NCBI RefSeq assembly: GCF_041381155.1
Contig: NC_091147.1
Location: 34,118,909-34,182,908, forward strand
Direction of reading: 5' to 3'
DNA from: Argopecten irradians
Taxonomy: Eukaryota > Mollusca > Bivalvia > Pectinida > Pectinidae
DNA: 64,000 bases
The notes beneath the pieces are model-generated. The model worked only from the letters and a program-made list of their open reading frames with translations, had not been told where the DNA came from and made no database searches. Positions 25,101 to 35,989 of the stretch are shown here, piece by piece. Position numbers and translations under genes: made by a program. Numbering within the stretch: the stretch's first letter is position 1; every line of letters starts with the position of its first letter.

Positions 25101-27119
25101 TCGGAGGTCCGGGGTTTGAGCCCCAGTCAGGTTGCTGTAGAGATTATAATTAACTAACCCTTTCTTGTGTTCGAAGGTCCGGGGTTTGAGCCCCAGTCAG
25201 GTTGCTGTAGAGATTATAATTAACTAACCCTTTCTTGTGTTCGGAGGTCCGGGGTTTGAGCCCCAGTCAGGTTGCTGTAGAGATTATAATTATCTAACCC
25301 TTTCTTGTGTTCGAAGGTCCGGGGTTTGAGCCCTGGTCAGGTTGCTATAGCGATTTACTAACCCTTTCTTGTGTTCTAAGGTCCGAGGTTTGAGCCCCGG
25401 TCAGGTTTCTATAGTAATTTACTAACCCTTTCTTGTGTTCAGAGGTGCGGGGTTTGAGCCCCGGTCAGGTTGCTATAGCGATTTACTAACCCTTTCTTGT
25501 GTTCCATGCGTCCATCTTTATAACACACTACTAGGTACTGTTTCTGGTCAGCTGCGTACCTCGTCAGCTTCTGAAACTTCTCTCGCCATAGGAATAACTG
25601 AAACAGTACATAAATAGTATCTCCAGCCTCCAGGAACTAGGAATAACAGTATAAACCCATATATCACAGTTGAAGTACAATATTCTCTCTCAAACACTTT
25701 CTTGTTTTACAAAGTTTCCAAATCCTTCAAAATGCTTCAGGTATTGCAGCAAAATAACATATGAATTGAAATGTTTCCATCCTATGTTATTTTCCAAAGA
25801 TAAACAGTGTTTATGCTAAAACATCACAAGTAACAATGATAAGCGACGAATAGTGCCTCAGTTGGACTGTTAAAATTTTGCTCATGCACTTTTTCCCGCA
25901 TTGCAATTCCTGAAAGTTGACAGATATGCAATTGATAAGAATTCAGAAAAAATGTGGCATTCAGCTTTCATGTTGTGACACAAACCAGCTGACCCCGATT
26001 TTCCGAACAAAAATTATTGAATATAACGCTTTAGTCAAAACTTCAGTTTTCTGCTTATGTCTTATGTGAATATTTCCACTTAAAAGTCTGTTTATGAATT
26101 CAGTTTGTTTTGAGGAAGAGGATTGTTCTAGTAGAAACATAGCACACTAAAAGCCAGCTGATAAATGGTTGTTTACATAATTTGACTTCCAATCACCAGT
26201 AACAAAGCATCGCCGGAAAGCCACATTTGATCGCGTCGTGTAGGTAATAAAGATCACTTACCCTTTTTGGTCCATCCTCTATCCGAGCAGATCCTTCATG
26301 ATTGTATACCAACGCCTAAAACACAAATACATGTGGTGTCAAAGTTCAACAGAATAAATTATCTTATTTAAACTGAACAGTCGGGCAAGGATGGCTAAAG
26401 TCGGTAAAAATGGTGTGAATGTATCCAGTATAATTTCTTATGAAATAGAAAAATAAAATCTCTCGTGAAAATCTGTCTGCGTATGAAGAAATTAATTTAA
26501 AGTATTGGAATCCTAAAACGTCCTCCCGGCTGACTATGTCCGTGGTTACATTTCCACGCAGCCTCGCTTTCAATGCTTTCAACTTTTCTTTACTTCAATG
26601 GTCAGAACTGGGAAACGTAAGCAGAACTTGACCGTCGTATTAATATGTGAGAACTTTTGGAAGGCCAATGAACGCATTTAGACTGGTTTTCTTTGCACGA
26701 CTATTCACTTTTACTGGATTCCAATTCCAATTACTACCGAGTGGTAGTATTTAGTCTTTCTTCCTTAACACCATCATCAAGTGGAAATTAGCAAAGAAAT
26801 GGTGTCATTTTTCAAATTAAGAGGGTCAAAGTGCCCCTTCCAACATGATCACTGTGCTTGCAATCATGCAAGTATCTTGATTAACAATTTAACCCAATTC
26901 GACGATATGTAAGTGTAGGCTAGACGGTAACGTTAGCGTTACTGATGTTATCCTATCACGCTGTTAATAGTTAGGCTTGGTCTATTGACAGCTGATTGAC
27001 TGAGCTGGTACGAACAATCCTGAAAACAAATCCTTTACAGTATATACATGTAGTAGGGTCTGTTTTGATGTTTTCGTCCTTAACACAATACCTGTTCCCC
27101 GACATCCAACGTTTCCCAT
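19185..27119 (-). CDS. SPFH/band-7-like, vault-shoulder-like protein with coiled coil (3' end unresolved)
   Basis: Eleven exons join with matching phases: 27039-27119, 26262-26315, 25491-25597, 24586-24759, 23272-23356, 22134-22217, 21658-21695, 21226-21267, 20262-20448, 19665-19737 and 19185-19233. Together they give 974 nt (324 codons). Exon 1 is the least certain. Its start MGNVGC could be myristoylated at Gly2, but this is inference. Exons 2-5 encode a beta-rich part with ALVYNHEGSARIEDGPKR, PCVMFKNP, LDANEALVVYRREE and EWLHKFSWHG. Exons 6-8 encode DDAAIKVKLMLCFEINDID and KDPIADFINCVCADVVAFAS. This pattern (beta strand, 'FEIND', 'DPIADFI') resembles the SPFH fold and the shoulder of major vault protein. 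Exons 9-11 encode a helical, charged coiled coil (YRGYHAHAKLQQLHDNAVET, then KEEQNQVL, QKLEVDALKHKF). SPFH proteins form membrane-associated or cage-like oligomers; the role of this one is unknown to me. The introns carry three splice-donor-like arrays. Exons 2-11 are strongly supported by the uninterrupted frame. Confidence 0.78.
19345..19439. mobile_element. Hairpin MITE with 7-8-bp target duplication
   Basis: Perfect 26-bp inverted repeats (CACAGGTTTACGACGCGC + A8 and complement) surround a 26-bp loop. The element is flanked by GTCCAAT at 19346-19352 and 19433-19439 (8 bp, GGTCCAAT, if the shared G is counted). An 8-bp duplication would fit a hAT-type element. Confidence 0.75.
20127..20216. 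mobile_element. Small MITE with CATTCACCCCT / AGGGGTGAATG ends
   Basis: A ~90-bp element with inverted ends ATTCACCCCT / AGGGGTGAATGAGTT, homologous to 19090-19173. A related end pair is seen at 58989-59046. It lies in the intron 45 bp past the exon 9 donor. Confidence 0.65.
20929..21049. mobile_element. MITE with GATTTCTCGAAACAAA ends
   Basis: Terminal inverted repeats CTGATTTCTCGAAACAAA / TTTGTTTCGAGAAATCAG, with inner AGACTTAAGTCA/GACTTGAGTCA repeats. Relatives lie at 53633-53748 and, more decayed, at 25991-26120. It is in an SPFH gene intron. Confidence 0.7.
22228..22690. repeat. Intronic minisatellite TTACCTCCCCTTG (first block)
   Basis: Degenerate tandem repeat of a 20-35-bp unit, ACAATGGTTACCTCCCCTTG. 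It lies in the SPFH gene intron between exons 6 and 5. On the sense (minus) strand the unit reads CAAGGGGAGGTAACC, so it contains GAG|GTAA, a fair match to a 5' splice site. Confidence 0.8.
23590..24530. repeat. Intronic minisatellite TTACCTCCCCTTG (second block)
   Basis: The same unit as 22228-22690, dense at 23590-24000 and again at 24421-24530, in the intron between exons 5 and 4. Exon 5 (23272-23356) therefore sits between two blocks of one minisatellite. The sequence between the two dense parts (24001-24420) has scattered TTCCCC motifs only. Confidence 0.78.
24888..24956 (-). repeat. tRNA-like sequence / SINE head fragment
   Basis: The minus strand reads TAACTCATTTGGCAGAGCA, close to the tRNA D-arm / A-box region, then 25-30 bases later GGGTCTCGTGTATGAGTCCC, close to a decayed T-arm / B-box. 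The acceptor stem does not pair well, so this is a tRNA-derived repeat or pseudogene, not a working tRNA. Confidence 0.5.
25015..25490. repeat. 64/70-bp tandem array containing copies of the exon 3 splice donor
   Basis: Seven units: first 70 bp, then 64 bp nearer the exon. Each holds a T-arm-like stem (GGTCCGGGGTTTGAGCCCC) and ACTAACCCTTTCTTGTGTTC. On the minus strand the latter is GAACACAAGAAAGG|GTTAGT, identical to the 3' end of SPFH exon 3 with its donor (25485-25504). The authentic boundary is thus the terminal unit of the array. Perfect copies occur near 25084, 25154, 25224, 25358 and 25421, with variants near 25015 and 25294. Confidence 0.88.
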
Positions 27120-27217
27120 CCAACAGTCATGTTTTCTTTCGACTGACACTGCACTTTCAACTGACGTCAAGTTTTTGAGTTTTAGTTTGGTCGACCTATT
27201 CTTACTTCCGGTTCGGC

Positions 27218-28540
27218 GCGACTAAATACCCAATACCACCCAATACCACCCAATACTACCCAATACTATCTGTAAATAGCTAATAAACTACTTTTTTGGG
27301 ACTTCATATAGTCAATACTATTCAACTAAACTATATTTTGCTCGTAAAAATGAGTTTTGTGTAAAAATGTGTTTTAAAGCAAAATATCGCCTAATAGATC
27401 TACTGGCCAACGAAACGACTAAATACACAACACATCCCAATACTATATGTAAATCACTAATTAAACATCCTTTTATGACATAATCAATTTATTTATATTA
27501 AATTAAAATAAAATTTGTCTTATAAAATGAGTTTTGTGTAAATATGTGTGTTTTAAAGGCCCATTACCTTTCCGGAGCAAAATATAAAGGTTTCGACACC
27601 AAACGTATGCAAGATTTCCTGCGTAAATATATGAAAACAGTGGAGAGTCAATTCGCTGTTTTGCCGTCTGGCGCAGTGATAGTCAACTACCGCATTACAA
27701 CTACGGTATTTAGGACGAAGGCGGGAAACATAATACGACCCGCGTTATAATAATAAACATTTTATTTATTTTAATCAAATCGTTCAGAAGGTGATGATGA
27801 ATGTAGTATTAACGGTAAGTTAATAATTCTTAAGACTCTACAAAATTATCGATCTTGTTTTACATTCCCATTTTAAAAATTAAAAGCCGTTTCGGAAAGG
27901 TAGTGGGCCTTTAAAGCAAAATATCGCCTAATACTGGCCAACGAAACGACTAAATACACAATACTACCCAATTATATATGTAAATCACTCATTAAACATC
28001 CTTTTATGACATAATCAATTTATTTATATTAAATTAAAATAAAATTTGTCTTATAAAATGAGTTTTGTGTAAATATGTGTGTTGAATATATGTGTATTTA
28101 TTTGTGTTGAATTAAAATAAAGTCTGTCTCATAAAATGAGTTTTGAGAAAAATGGGTGTTTTAAAGCCAAATATCTCGCCTGAAAATTACCCAATACACA
28201 ACGACTAAATGCCCAATACTACATATAAACTAATGTAATTAACACTCTTTTTGTCTATTTTTTCGTATTTTGAATGATATTTTGCCTAAATGTTGTAATT
28301 CTATTTCAATTTTTAAATGTCAAATAACACCCTATACCGACTGAACCAACATATAAAAACCCAATAATACTTTTAAATACAACTAATTTAACACGTTTCG
28401 ATAATTGATATTGTCAAATGAAGATTTGGCCTTATTTCTAATTTTAAGTTTTTGTTTATGCCAAATGCGTCTATAAATACCCAATACTGAAACAACTTAA
28501 CAAATCAATACTACTAAAATGCAACAAATTAGATCAAAAT
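27218..28540. repeat. ~200-bp AT-rich tandem repeat interrupted by a MITE
   Basis: Three to four imperfect units begin with ACGACTAAATAC near 27218, 27414, 27946 and 28202. They share AAAATGAGTTTTGTGTAAA and GTTTTAAAGCAAAATATCGC. The first unit has a short inner repeat (ACCCAATACC). A family-2 MITE lies in the second unit. The array lies just upstream of the SPFH gene's first exon. Confidence 0.75.
27557..27910. mobile_element. TTAA-flanked MITE, family 2 (intact short copy)
   Basis: A 354-bp element with ends AGGCCCATTACCTTTCCGG / CGGAAAGGTAGTGGGCCT, flanked by TTAA at 27553-27556 and 27911-27914. Neighbouring tandem units near 27368 and 28165 retain the unfilled site (GTTTTAAAGC), which confirms both boundaries and the TTAA duplication. 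Confidence 0.88.
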
Positions 28541-29950
28541 GCTGAGATCAAATCTTCATTATTTTATTTTCATTAGAAGAAAGTAAAAGTCCAGCTAGAA
28601 AACAAATTTTGTATCCCCCAAACACATCAAAATAAATAACTCTATAACACCACTTTCTAATTATAATATTTCTAATATTTAATAAAAGCTAAAATCGCGT
28701 CTGTTCCAAAATATCGCTAGACATGTTCATTATTTAAAGTTGTATTTCTGGTAATTCTCACTGCACATAACGATATGTCGTTTTAACATTTGATATTTGA
28801 ACATGGGCATGTAACTTGATGATTTAGCTCCCAAAAACTATGGTGGCTGATTACGGCCATCTCGTGTTGTTGTGTTGTCGCCTTGTCGTGTTGTCGCCTT
28901 GTCGAGTTGTCGCGGTCTCAAACTGCGACAACCCGAGATTTAACAGTTAAAATGTCGACTAGTCGCGTTTTCGAGCCGCGACAAGTCGACAACACGACCA
29001 CACACAAGTCGACAACACGACAAGTCGACATTTCAAACACGCTAATTAGCGCGTACAGAATCTCGTGTAGTCGCGGTAAAATGTCGACTTGTCGTGTTGT
29101 CGAGTTGTCGACTTGTCGCCTTCCTGTTACACATGCGCAAATCATATGAAATAGCCACTATCTTTGAATATAGAAAACTGAAGTCAGTGCTTGTACCATA
29201 GTATGGTGGCATATTTCTGCCATCGAGTTGCCGACTTACGACTTAATGATGTCGACATAATTAAGGCATTAAGTCGACATCATATCGGAAGATGTCGACA
29301 TAAACAGAAGAATATGTCGACTGACACCGACTTGTCAGTTATTGATGTCGACATCTAAACTAAAAGATGTCGACATCTGGTCTTGAAAGTGGAATTCAAA
29401 GGCCACCCTTTCATAGGGCACTGTGTATATGCAGCAAGGCACCATACAGCAGAGTTCGACGTTGATTTTGTTAATTCAGAAAAGTTTTTATTTATTTGAT
29501 TTCAAAATTAAAAAATGTAATCCTTCACATCCCGGCCATGCAGCTGTAGCCTGCGTGTATGTACACATTGTAACTGTTAGTCCGAGCTGCGGAAGTTAGA
29601 GTGCAAAAGGACTCTGCTTTGTTCAACAAATTTCCATCTTCTTAGCCATAATCATTTATTAATATATATAACCGTGGGTTGAAAATTCGTTTAAAAGCTG
29701 TGTTTGTGCTTTGTGGGTTAGCATTCGTACCAAGTCCATGTGGTACATACCGTACTATACTATATTACAATGATTTTTTCAAGATTTCATTTTTTTGCGA
29801 ATCACGAAAAATACCAGTTACGTAATTTAAAAGCCAAAAAGATCACAGTACAGATACACAATACCCATTTGGAAACCAGCTTTACTTGTTAGCTTGCCCT
29901 GTCCATATATACATGTATACATAAATATTTACATCCCTCGATACACTTAA

Positions 29951-30518
29951 AGAGACAATTCACTCAGGCTAATTCTTTTACATAACCAAGAAGCAAAATA
30001 TAGCATAAATGTATTGTTCTACATTTCTTATGAAACATATCACATAAAACATTGACAAATTCCACGACATTGTTAAGTATTTAAATTAATATCGTTGAAA
30101 TATCAAATCGTTGATCAATACGATTAAGCAGGTACAATATGGACTCTGAACCCATACCCGAGCCAAAGTCACGCATGTTAAACAAATGAACTACATAACC
30201 ACTAAGGAGGTGATAAAATGATTTTTAGGCAAGACAATTCACCTAATAAGGTAAACACATTACTGTCAGAGCGATTTGAGCAGTTCTAGACTAAAGTTGC
30301 ATTACTTTACGAGAAAGGGACAGGGTTCGGCATACAAGATATTCGACCACAGTGTGTAATGGCGGACAGCAAGCAAGTTTGAACATTTCACACACATGTC
30401 ACCACCATGGGCTTTTCAGGCATATCACAGTAAAACCGACTGATCTTATTTCCATTAGAATTGGGTTTTTTCTGATATATATACAAATTTTAATGTTCTC
30501 TTAGACTGAATTGTCCCT
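29951..30518. mobile_element. TTAA-flanked MITE, family 1 (copy in the palindrome's left arm)
   Basis: A 568-bp element, the reverse-complement relative of 5838-6398, flanked by TTAA at 29947-29950 and 30519-30522. The matching place in the right arm (about 34557-34570) has no insert and reads TTATATAAAGG-like on the complementary strand, so the insertion came after the palindrome formed. Confidence 0.85.
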
Positions 30519-31359
30519 TTAAATAAAGGCATAACGAATTTTTGTTACGGTCTTAATGGCCAGATTCAACCTTTGGGCTAAAAATCCTCCCGCGGGACGC
30601 GGTTTTAGCTCCAAACTCGGGATATACATTGTATCTGCATCTATTTTTTGTAGTAAAAACGTAGTAAAAAAGTCACGTGCTTATACCTCATTCATGCCAT
30701 TGGCCGGAATATACAATTGTATTATGGGTAACTAGTGATCACGTGATTTTGTGTTTACTTCCAAATATGGTGATAGTTTGCTTGCCATTTCTTCGGAGAA
30801 ATTGATTTATTTGAAAATATTTAGACTCCAAAATTTTATTAATATTGCATGCATATCATTTTGACTTGCACATATGTATTATTTTACTATAAATAATGAA
30901 CTGAAATGAGTTATAAAACTGTCATTTCCACGTTTTGTAAATAAATGATATAATGCGAATTGACCAATTCAATAGGTCTAACCGTCTAATCTAGGATCAG
31001 CGAAGATCGGCTACTCCCGACTAAATTCGTAGAATTCTAAATTTATATTTATATGTATTATTACCTGCTTTAGGGTTCAGAACATATACATATAACACAG
31101 AGAAAATAAGATCTTCTTCAAAAGGCCTAATTATGTATAAATACCAGATCAGAGAAATCACTCTATTTGGAAGTAAACACACACTCATGTGATCACTAGT
31201 TACCTACTAATACAATTCCATATTTATTTCGGCCAATGGCATGAATGAGGTATAATCACGTGACTTGTTTTATTACGTTTTACTACAAAGAACGCGTGTT
31301 TTGTACCATTATGGGGGAAATCCTCCGTGGATCGTGGTTTCATTTCCACCATTTGAAAC

Positions 31360-33709
31360 AGAAGGCTTAGAGTAGACTTTGATTGTGAAACATTGATCAA
31401 TTGAAGATTACATGTTGTACCATGGCAGATGTCAAAATTCATGTATATATACTCGACAATTACTTCATCTAATAAATTTGTGTTAATGTACCAGGCTAAA
31501 TTTTGGTTGAATAATGCATGGGAAGTGAATTAATCCAGAGATTTAAATAGTAAATCTCTGATTAATCTTAACTTTTCCACTTTGTGGAAAATCCTTCAAA
31601 ACGGATTTATCTCCCTTGATTAAAACTTGATTTTTTTTTTCATTTTTTTTTAAAAATTCAATAATGCAGATCAAACATATTAATCAAATATGTGTATTAA
31701 TTGAATTTGAAACATGTTTGTTTTGCTGAAAATTTGCAAAAAAATTAATATCAATACAAAATATTCATGATTGTAATTTGATTGTTGTTGTTTTTGTACT
31801 TGCTGTAAAATGAGAAAAACCGTGTTGTGGAGAAGAAGTTTGTTAAAATTTGAATTGTTTACAAATGGATGAGAGTTGAGAATGAGCAGAAGGCAATAAG
31901 GATATATATGTCTAACAGTCACCTGAATTAAACAAACAAATAAATATGTATCAGCCCTGTGACTTGGCACATAGGTTAAGATCATTGATTTGAACAAACT
32001 TTGTATTCCTTCATCCCAGCATGCTATGGCCAAATAACACGTCCATGTATGAGGTTCTTGGTTATTAAGAAGATTGTAAATTGTTTACAACAGACACTGG
32101 ATGTTGCCGGCCAAAAGACAATTGCAATAGGTCACACAGGGGGAGATTAATTCAACACACAACCATATATACTTTATATACTTTTTCTCATAAATCATTA
32201 CATATAATTCTTGTACACATCCATATCAATGGCGACGCTAACAGGAAATTAATGAATATGCAAAATGGCGTGCGAGCGTCGAAGGGTCGAGATTTTGGTG
32301 TTTGGAGGTCCGGGGGTCTCTCCTGGAAAAAAAATGTTACGATTTAGAATGGCTGAGGTAATTTTTACGATGTATTTTGATGATTTTGATGATTTTGCGA
32401 ACGCCGAATGCGCGAGATTTTGGTGTTTTGGGGGTCTGGGGATCTCCCCCGGGAAAAAATTACGATTTTGATGATTTTGCGAGCGCCGAATGCGCGAGAC
32501 TTTGGTGTTCTGGGGGTCCGGGGGTCTCCCCCGCGAAAAATATTACGATTTGGAATGGCCAAGATGAGTTTTACGGTGTATTTTGAGGATTTTAATGCGT
32601 TCTTAACGTGATAATTTTTCGATTTACATTTACCTGCATTTAGAAATTATAATTGTGAATGTCGTCATATCATTATGCAACCCTGCTCGATCTGAACATA
32701 CGACTTCACACCATCAGCACATTGTTGTTTTACTAAGAAAATAATGAATTGATTTAATTGTCTTGCTTAGACATATAAACAATATAATATTTTAAGAAAC
32801 ATTTTTGAAATACATTGTAGTAGAATCCCTTGATGGACATTTTTAGTCTAGTTCATGTGTATCTAATTTTTATTATTAAAGGTTTGAACATTACGTGGTT
32901 GAATTTTTAGGAAATGCGCCGCAAAGCGGCAAAATTTTCAAAAATGAAGTACGAAAAATGTGCAGGAGGACCCTTTTCTTCCTACGCCCCTGCAGTTGCA
33001 CATTTAAAAAGTTTAATGAACTTGGTACCCACTACTGACTGATGTAAATCATGCCAATAAAAGATGGATCTTTTCTCTATTTCTGTTATTCTTTACCTTT
33101 TTCTTTCCTCTTGGAAATGTTTTATAACATGGGGAAACTAAAAAATGAAGTCTATATAGCAGGAATAACAAAACACATAGCCACCTGTCAGCCATGCATG
33201 GTTTTTTTCTGATTGGTCACCCGAGTTCGGATTGTATATAAGCACCATATATTTGGCCTATCAGGCCCATGAAATCAGCCAGTGATGATACCCATTTAAC
33301 CTTTTAATATATGAAGAGTATTTGATTCAATTGCATCTGTTTCCTATGAAAATTGAGCAAATAATGCTCATAAATGTGTTTCCCTATATAAACTATGGTA
33401 CAGACCCTATCCCATGGGGAAAATTCCGAGACCCCAGGGCCATGAAATTCACAATATTGGTAGAGGGCCTTGAGACCTTTCAATCTATGAAGAGTTATTC
33501 TGACAAACAAAATGATACATTTTCGTACGGAACCTACCGAAGCATAATGAGTTAGGTCCTAGGTCCCAATTTACCAGCTGCCATGTAAGCACATAAACCC
33601 GTGTTTCTTAGTATATGTGTACAAAGCTAAGTGGGCTATGCGGAAGCTTATACTATTTGTTTGGAAATAATATGGAAAATAAACTATGATATGATAGTAT
33701 TGCTAACAA
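31360..33709. other. Central spacer of the palindrome
   Basis: Contains an old repeat piece (31970-32060), two to three copies of a ~110-bp unit with CGCCGAATGCGCGAGA and TTTTGGGGGTCTGGGG (32260-32560), and a flank (32600-32990) homologous in inverted orientation to 41100-41480. A fragment at 33300-33560 is related to the core of the 60138-61380 element (TATGAAGAGTATTTGATTCA). A minus-strand open frame at 31680-32033 has no recognisable family and is not called. Confidence 0.6.
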
Positions 33710-35989
33710 TTTCAAAGGGTGGAAATGAAACCACGATCCGCGGAGGATTTCCCCCATAATGGTACAAAACACGCGTTCTTTGTAGTAAAACGTAGTAAAA
33801 CAAGTCACGTGATTATACCTCATTCATGCCATTGGCTGAAATAAATATGGAATTGTATTAGTGGGTAACTAGTGATCACATGAGTGTGTGTTTACTTCCA
33901 AATAGAGTGATTTCTCTGACCTGTTATTTATACATAATTAGGCCTTTTGAAGAAAATCTTATTTTCTCTGTGTTATATGTATATGTTCTGAACCCTAAAG
34001 CAGGTAATGATATATATAAATATAAATTTAGAATTCTACGAATTTAGCCGGGAGTAGCCGATCTTCGCTGATTTTAGATTAGACGGTTAGACCTATTGAA
34101 TTGGTCAATTCGTATTGTATCATTTATTTACAAAACGGGAAAATGGCAGTTTTACAACTCATTTCAGTTCATTATTTATAGTAAAACAGTGCATATGTGC
34201 AAGTCAAAATGATATGCATGCAATATTAATAGCATTTTGGAGTCTAAATATTTTCAAATAAATCAATTTCCCCGAAGAAATGGCAAGCAAACTATCACCA
34301 TATTTGGAAGTAAACACAAAATCACGTGATCAATAGTTACCCATAATACAATTGTATATTCCGGCCAATGGCATGAATGTGGTACAAGCACGTGACTTTT
34401 TTTTACTACGTTTGACTACAAAGAATGCATGTTTTTACTACGAAAAATAGATGCAGATGTATCGCGAGTTGGGAGTTTAAAACCGCGTCCCTGGAGGATT
34501 TTTTAGCCCAAAGGTTGTATCTGACCATTGAGACCGTAACAAAAATTCGTTGTGCCTTTATATAAGTGTATCGACGGATGTAAATATTTATGTATATTAT
34601 ATATATATGGACAGGCCAAGCTGACAAGTAAAGCTGGTTTCCCAATGTGTATTTTGTGTACCTGTACTGTGACCTTTATGGCTTTTAAATTACGTAACTG
34701 GTATTTTTCGGGATTCACAAGCAAATACAACATAAATTTTTTTTCATTTTTTTTTCATTCATTCTTTTAATATAGTATAGTACGGTATGTACTACATGGA
34801 CTTGGTACGAATGGCAATCAACAAAACACACACACAGCTTTGAAACACACGGTTATATATATTAATAATTCGTTGTACTCTTCCTTAGCTCGGGCTAACA
34901 GCTACGTACACGCAGGCTACAGTTTCATGGCCGGGATGTGCAGGATCACATTTTTTTTTTTTTTTTTTTTTTTGAAATCAAATAAATAAAAACTTAACAA
35001 TCAACGTCGATCACTGCTGTATGGCTTTTGTTGCATATACACAGTGCTTTGTGAAAGGATGGCCTTTGATTTCCACTTTCAAGACCAGATGTCGACATCT
35101 TTTAGTTTAGATGTCGACATCAATAACTGACAAGTCGGTGTCACACCCGAGCATAAACACATTAATCGCCGAGTTACCGACTGTCTACATAAATATCTTG
35201 GAATCATTATGTGGGCATGTACATGTGGTAAGTCGACATATTCTTCTGTTTATGTCGACATCTATCGGTATGATGTCGACTTAATGCCTTAACGATGTCG
35301 ACATTATTAAGTCGTAAGTCGGCAAATCGATGGCAGACATATGCCACCATAAAATTGCAATATTTTCTAATTTTCGGATTAACGGGCCTTCGAACTATTA
35401 GGCCTTAGCGGTTCAAGTGATTTTAAAATTAACAGATGACGATTACTGCGTACTAATCAGACGGCGTGACCAGACTATTATTACACGATTATAATATGAT
35501 AAAGAAATTATTGAAATTCATAGTTCAGAGAAAAATACTTTGACAAGTCTCGGTAAAGAAATTGCTATCAAATATCTTCATATAGCTACAAACACATGCA
35601 CACAATTATTTTCATTAGCAATCCAATATGGCGAGTGTTATCCATTGTTTGCGCATGTGTAACAGGAAGGCGACAAGTCGACAACTCGACAACACGACAA
35701 GTCGACAACTCGACAACACGACAAGTCGACATTTTACCGCGACAACACGAGATTCTGTACGCGCTAATTAGCGTGTTTGAAATGTCGACTTGTCGTGTTG
35801 TCGACTTGTGTGTGGTCGTGTTGTCGACTTGTCGCGGCTCGAAAACGCGACTAGTCGACATTTTAACTGTTAAATCTCGGGTTGTCGCAGTTTGAGACCG
35901 CGACAACTCGACAAGGCGACAACACGACAAGGCGACAACACAACAACACGAGATGGCCGTAATCAGCCACCATATAATACAGACGTTAT

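Larger units (their letters stand above)
28840..35973. mobile_element. 7.1-kb imperfect palindrome / giant foldback element
   Basis: The left arm (28840-31359) is repeated in inverted orientation at 33710-35973, around a 2.35-kb centre. The outer ends are TATGGTGGCTGATTACGGCC and its complement. TA at both outer junctions allows a TA target duplication. The arms align over their length with scattered substitutions. The differences are a family-1 MITE only in the left arm (29951-30518), about 80 extra bases at 35148-35225 and about 220 extra bases around 35352-35640 in the right arm. The outer 300 bp of each arm is packed with GTCGAC/TTGTCG motifs. No transposase or other conserved protein was recognised in arms or centre. 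Divergence between arms argues against an assembly artefact. Transcription across it would yield long double-stranded RNA. Confidence 0.87.

Noticed and set aside
27120..27170. Extension of SPFH exon 1 upstream to a TTG at 27170
   Set aside because: The frame is open, but a eukaryotic start should be ATG; ATG at 27119-27117 gives 27 codons to a GTAAAG donor in phase 0.
28883..29149. Overlapping open frames on both strands in the GTCGAC-rich block (and at 35586-35930)
   Set aside because: They come from a low-complexity repeat that lacks stop codons in several frames; the repeated RQVDNSTTRQVDN-type peptides are not a real protein signature.
31680..32033. 117-codon minus-strand open frame in the palindrome centre
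   Set aside because: Considered as a possible element-encoded protein, but no domain is recognisable and the surrounding sequence contains old non-coding repeat pieces.
28840..35973. Palindrome as a sequencing or assembly artefact (false inverted duplication)
   Set aside because: The arms differ by substitutions and three sizeable insertions, which an artefactual duplication would not show.
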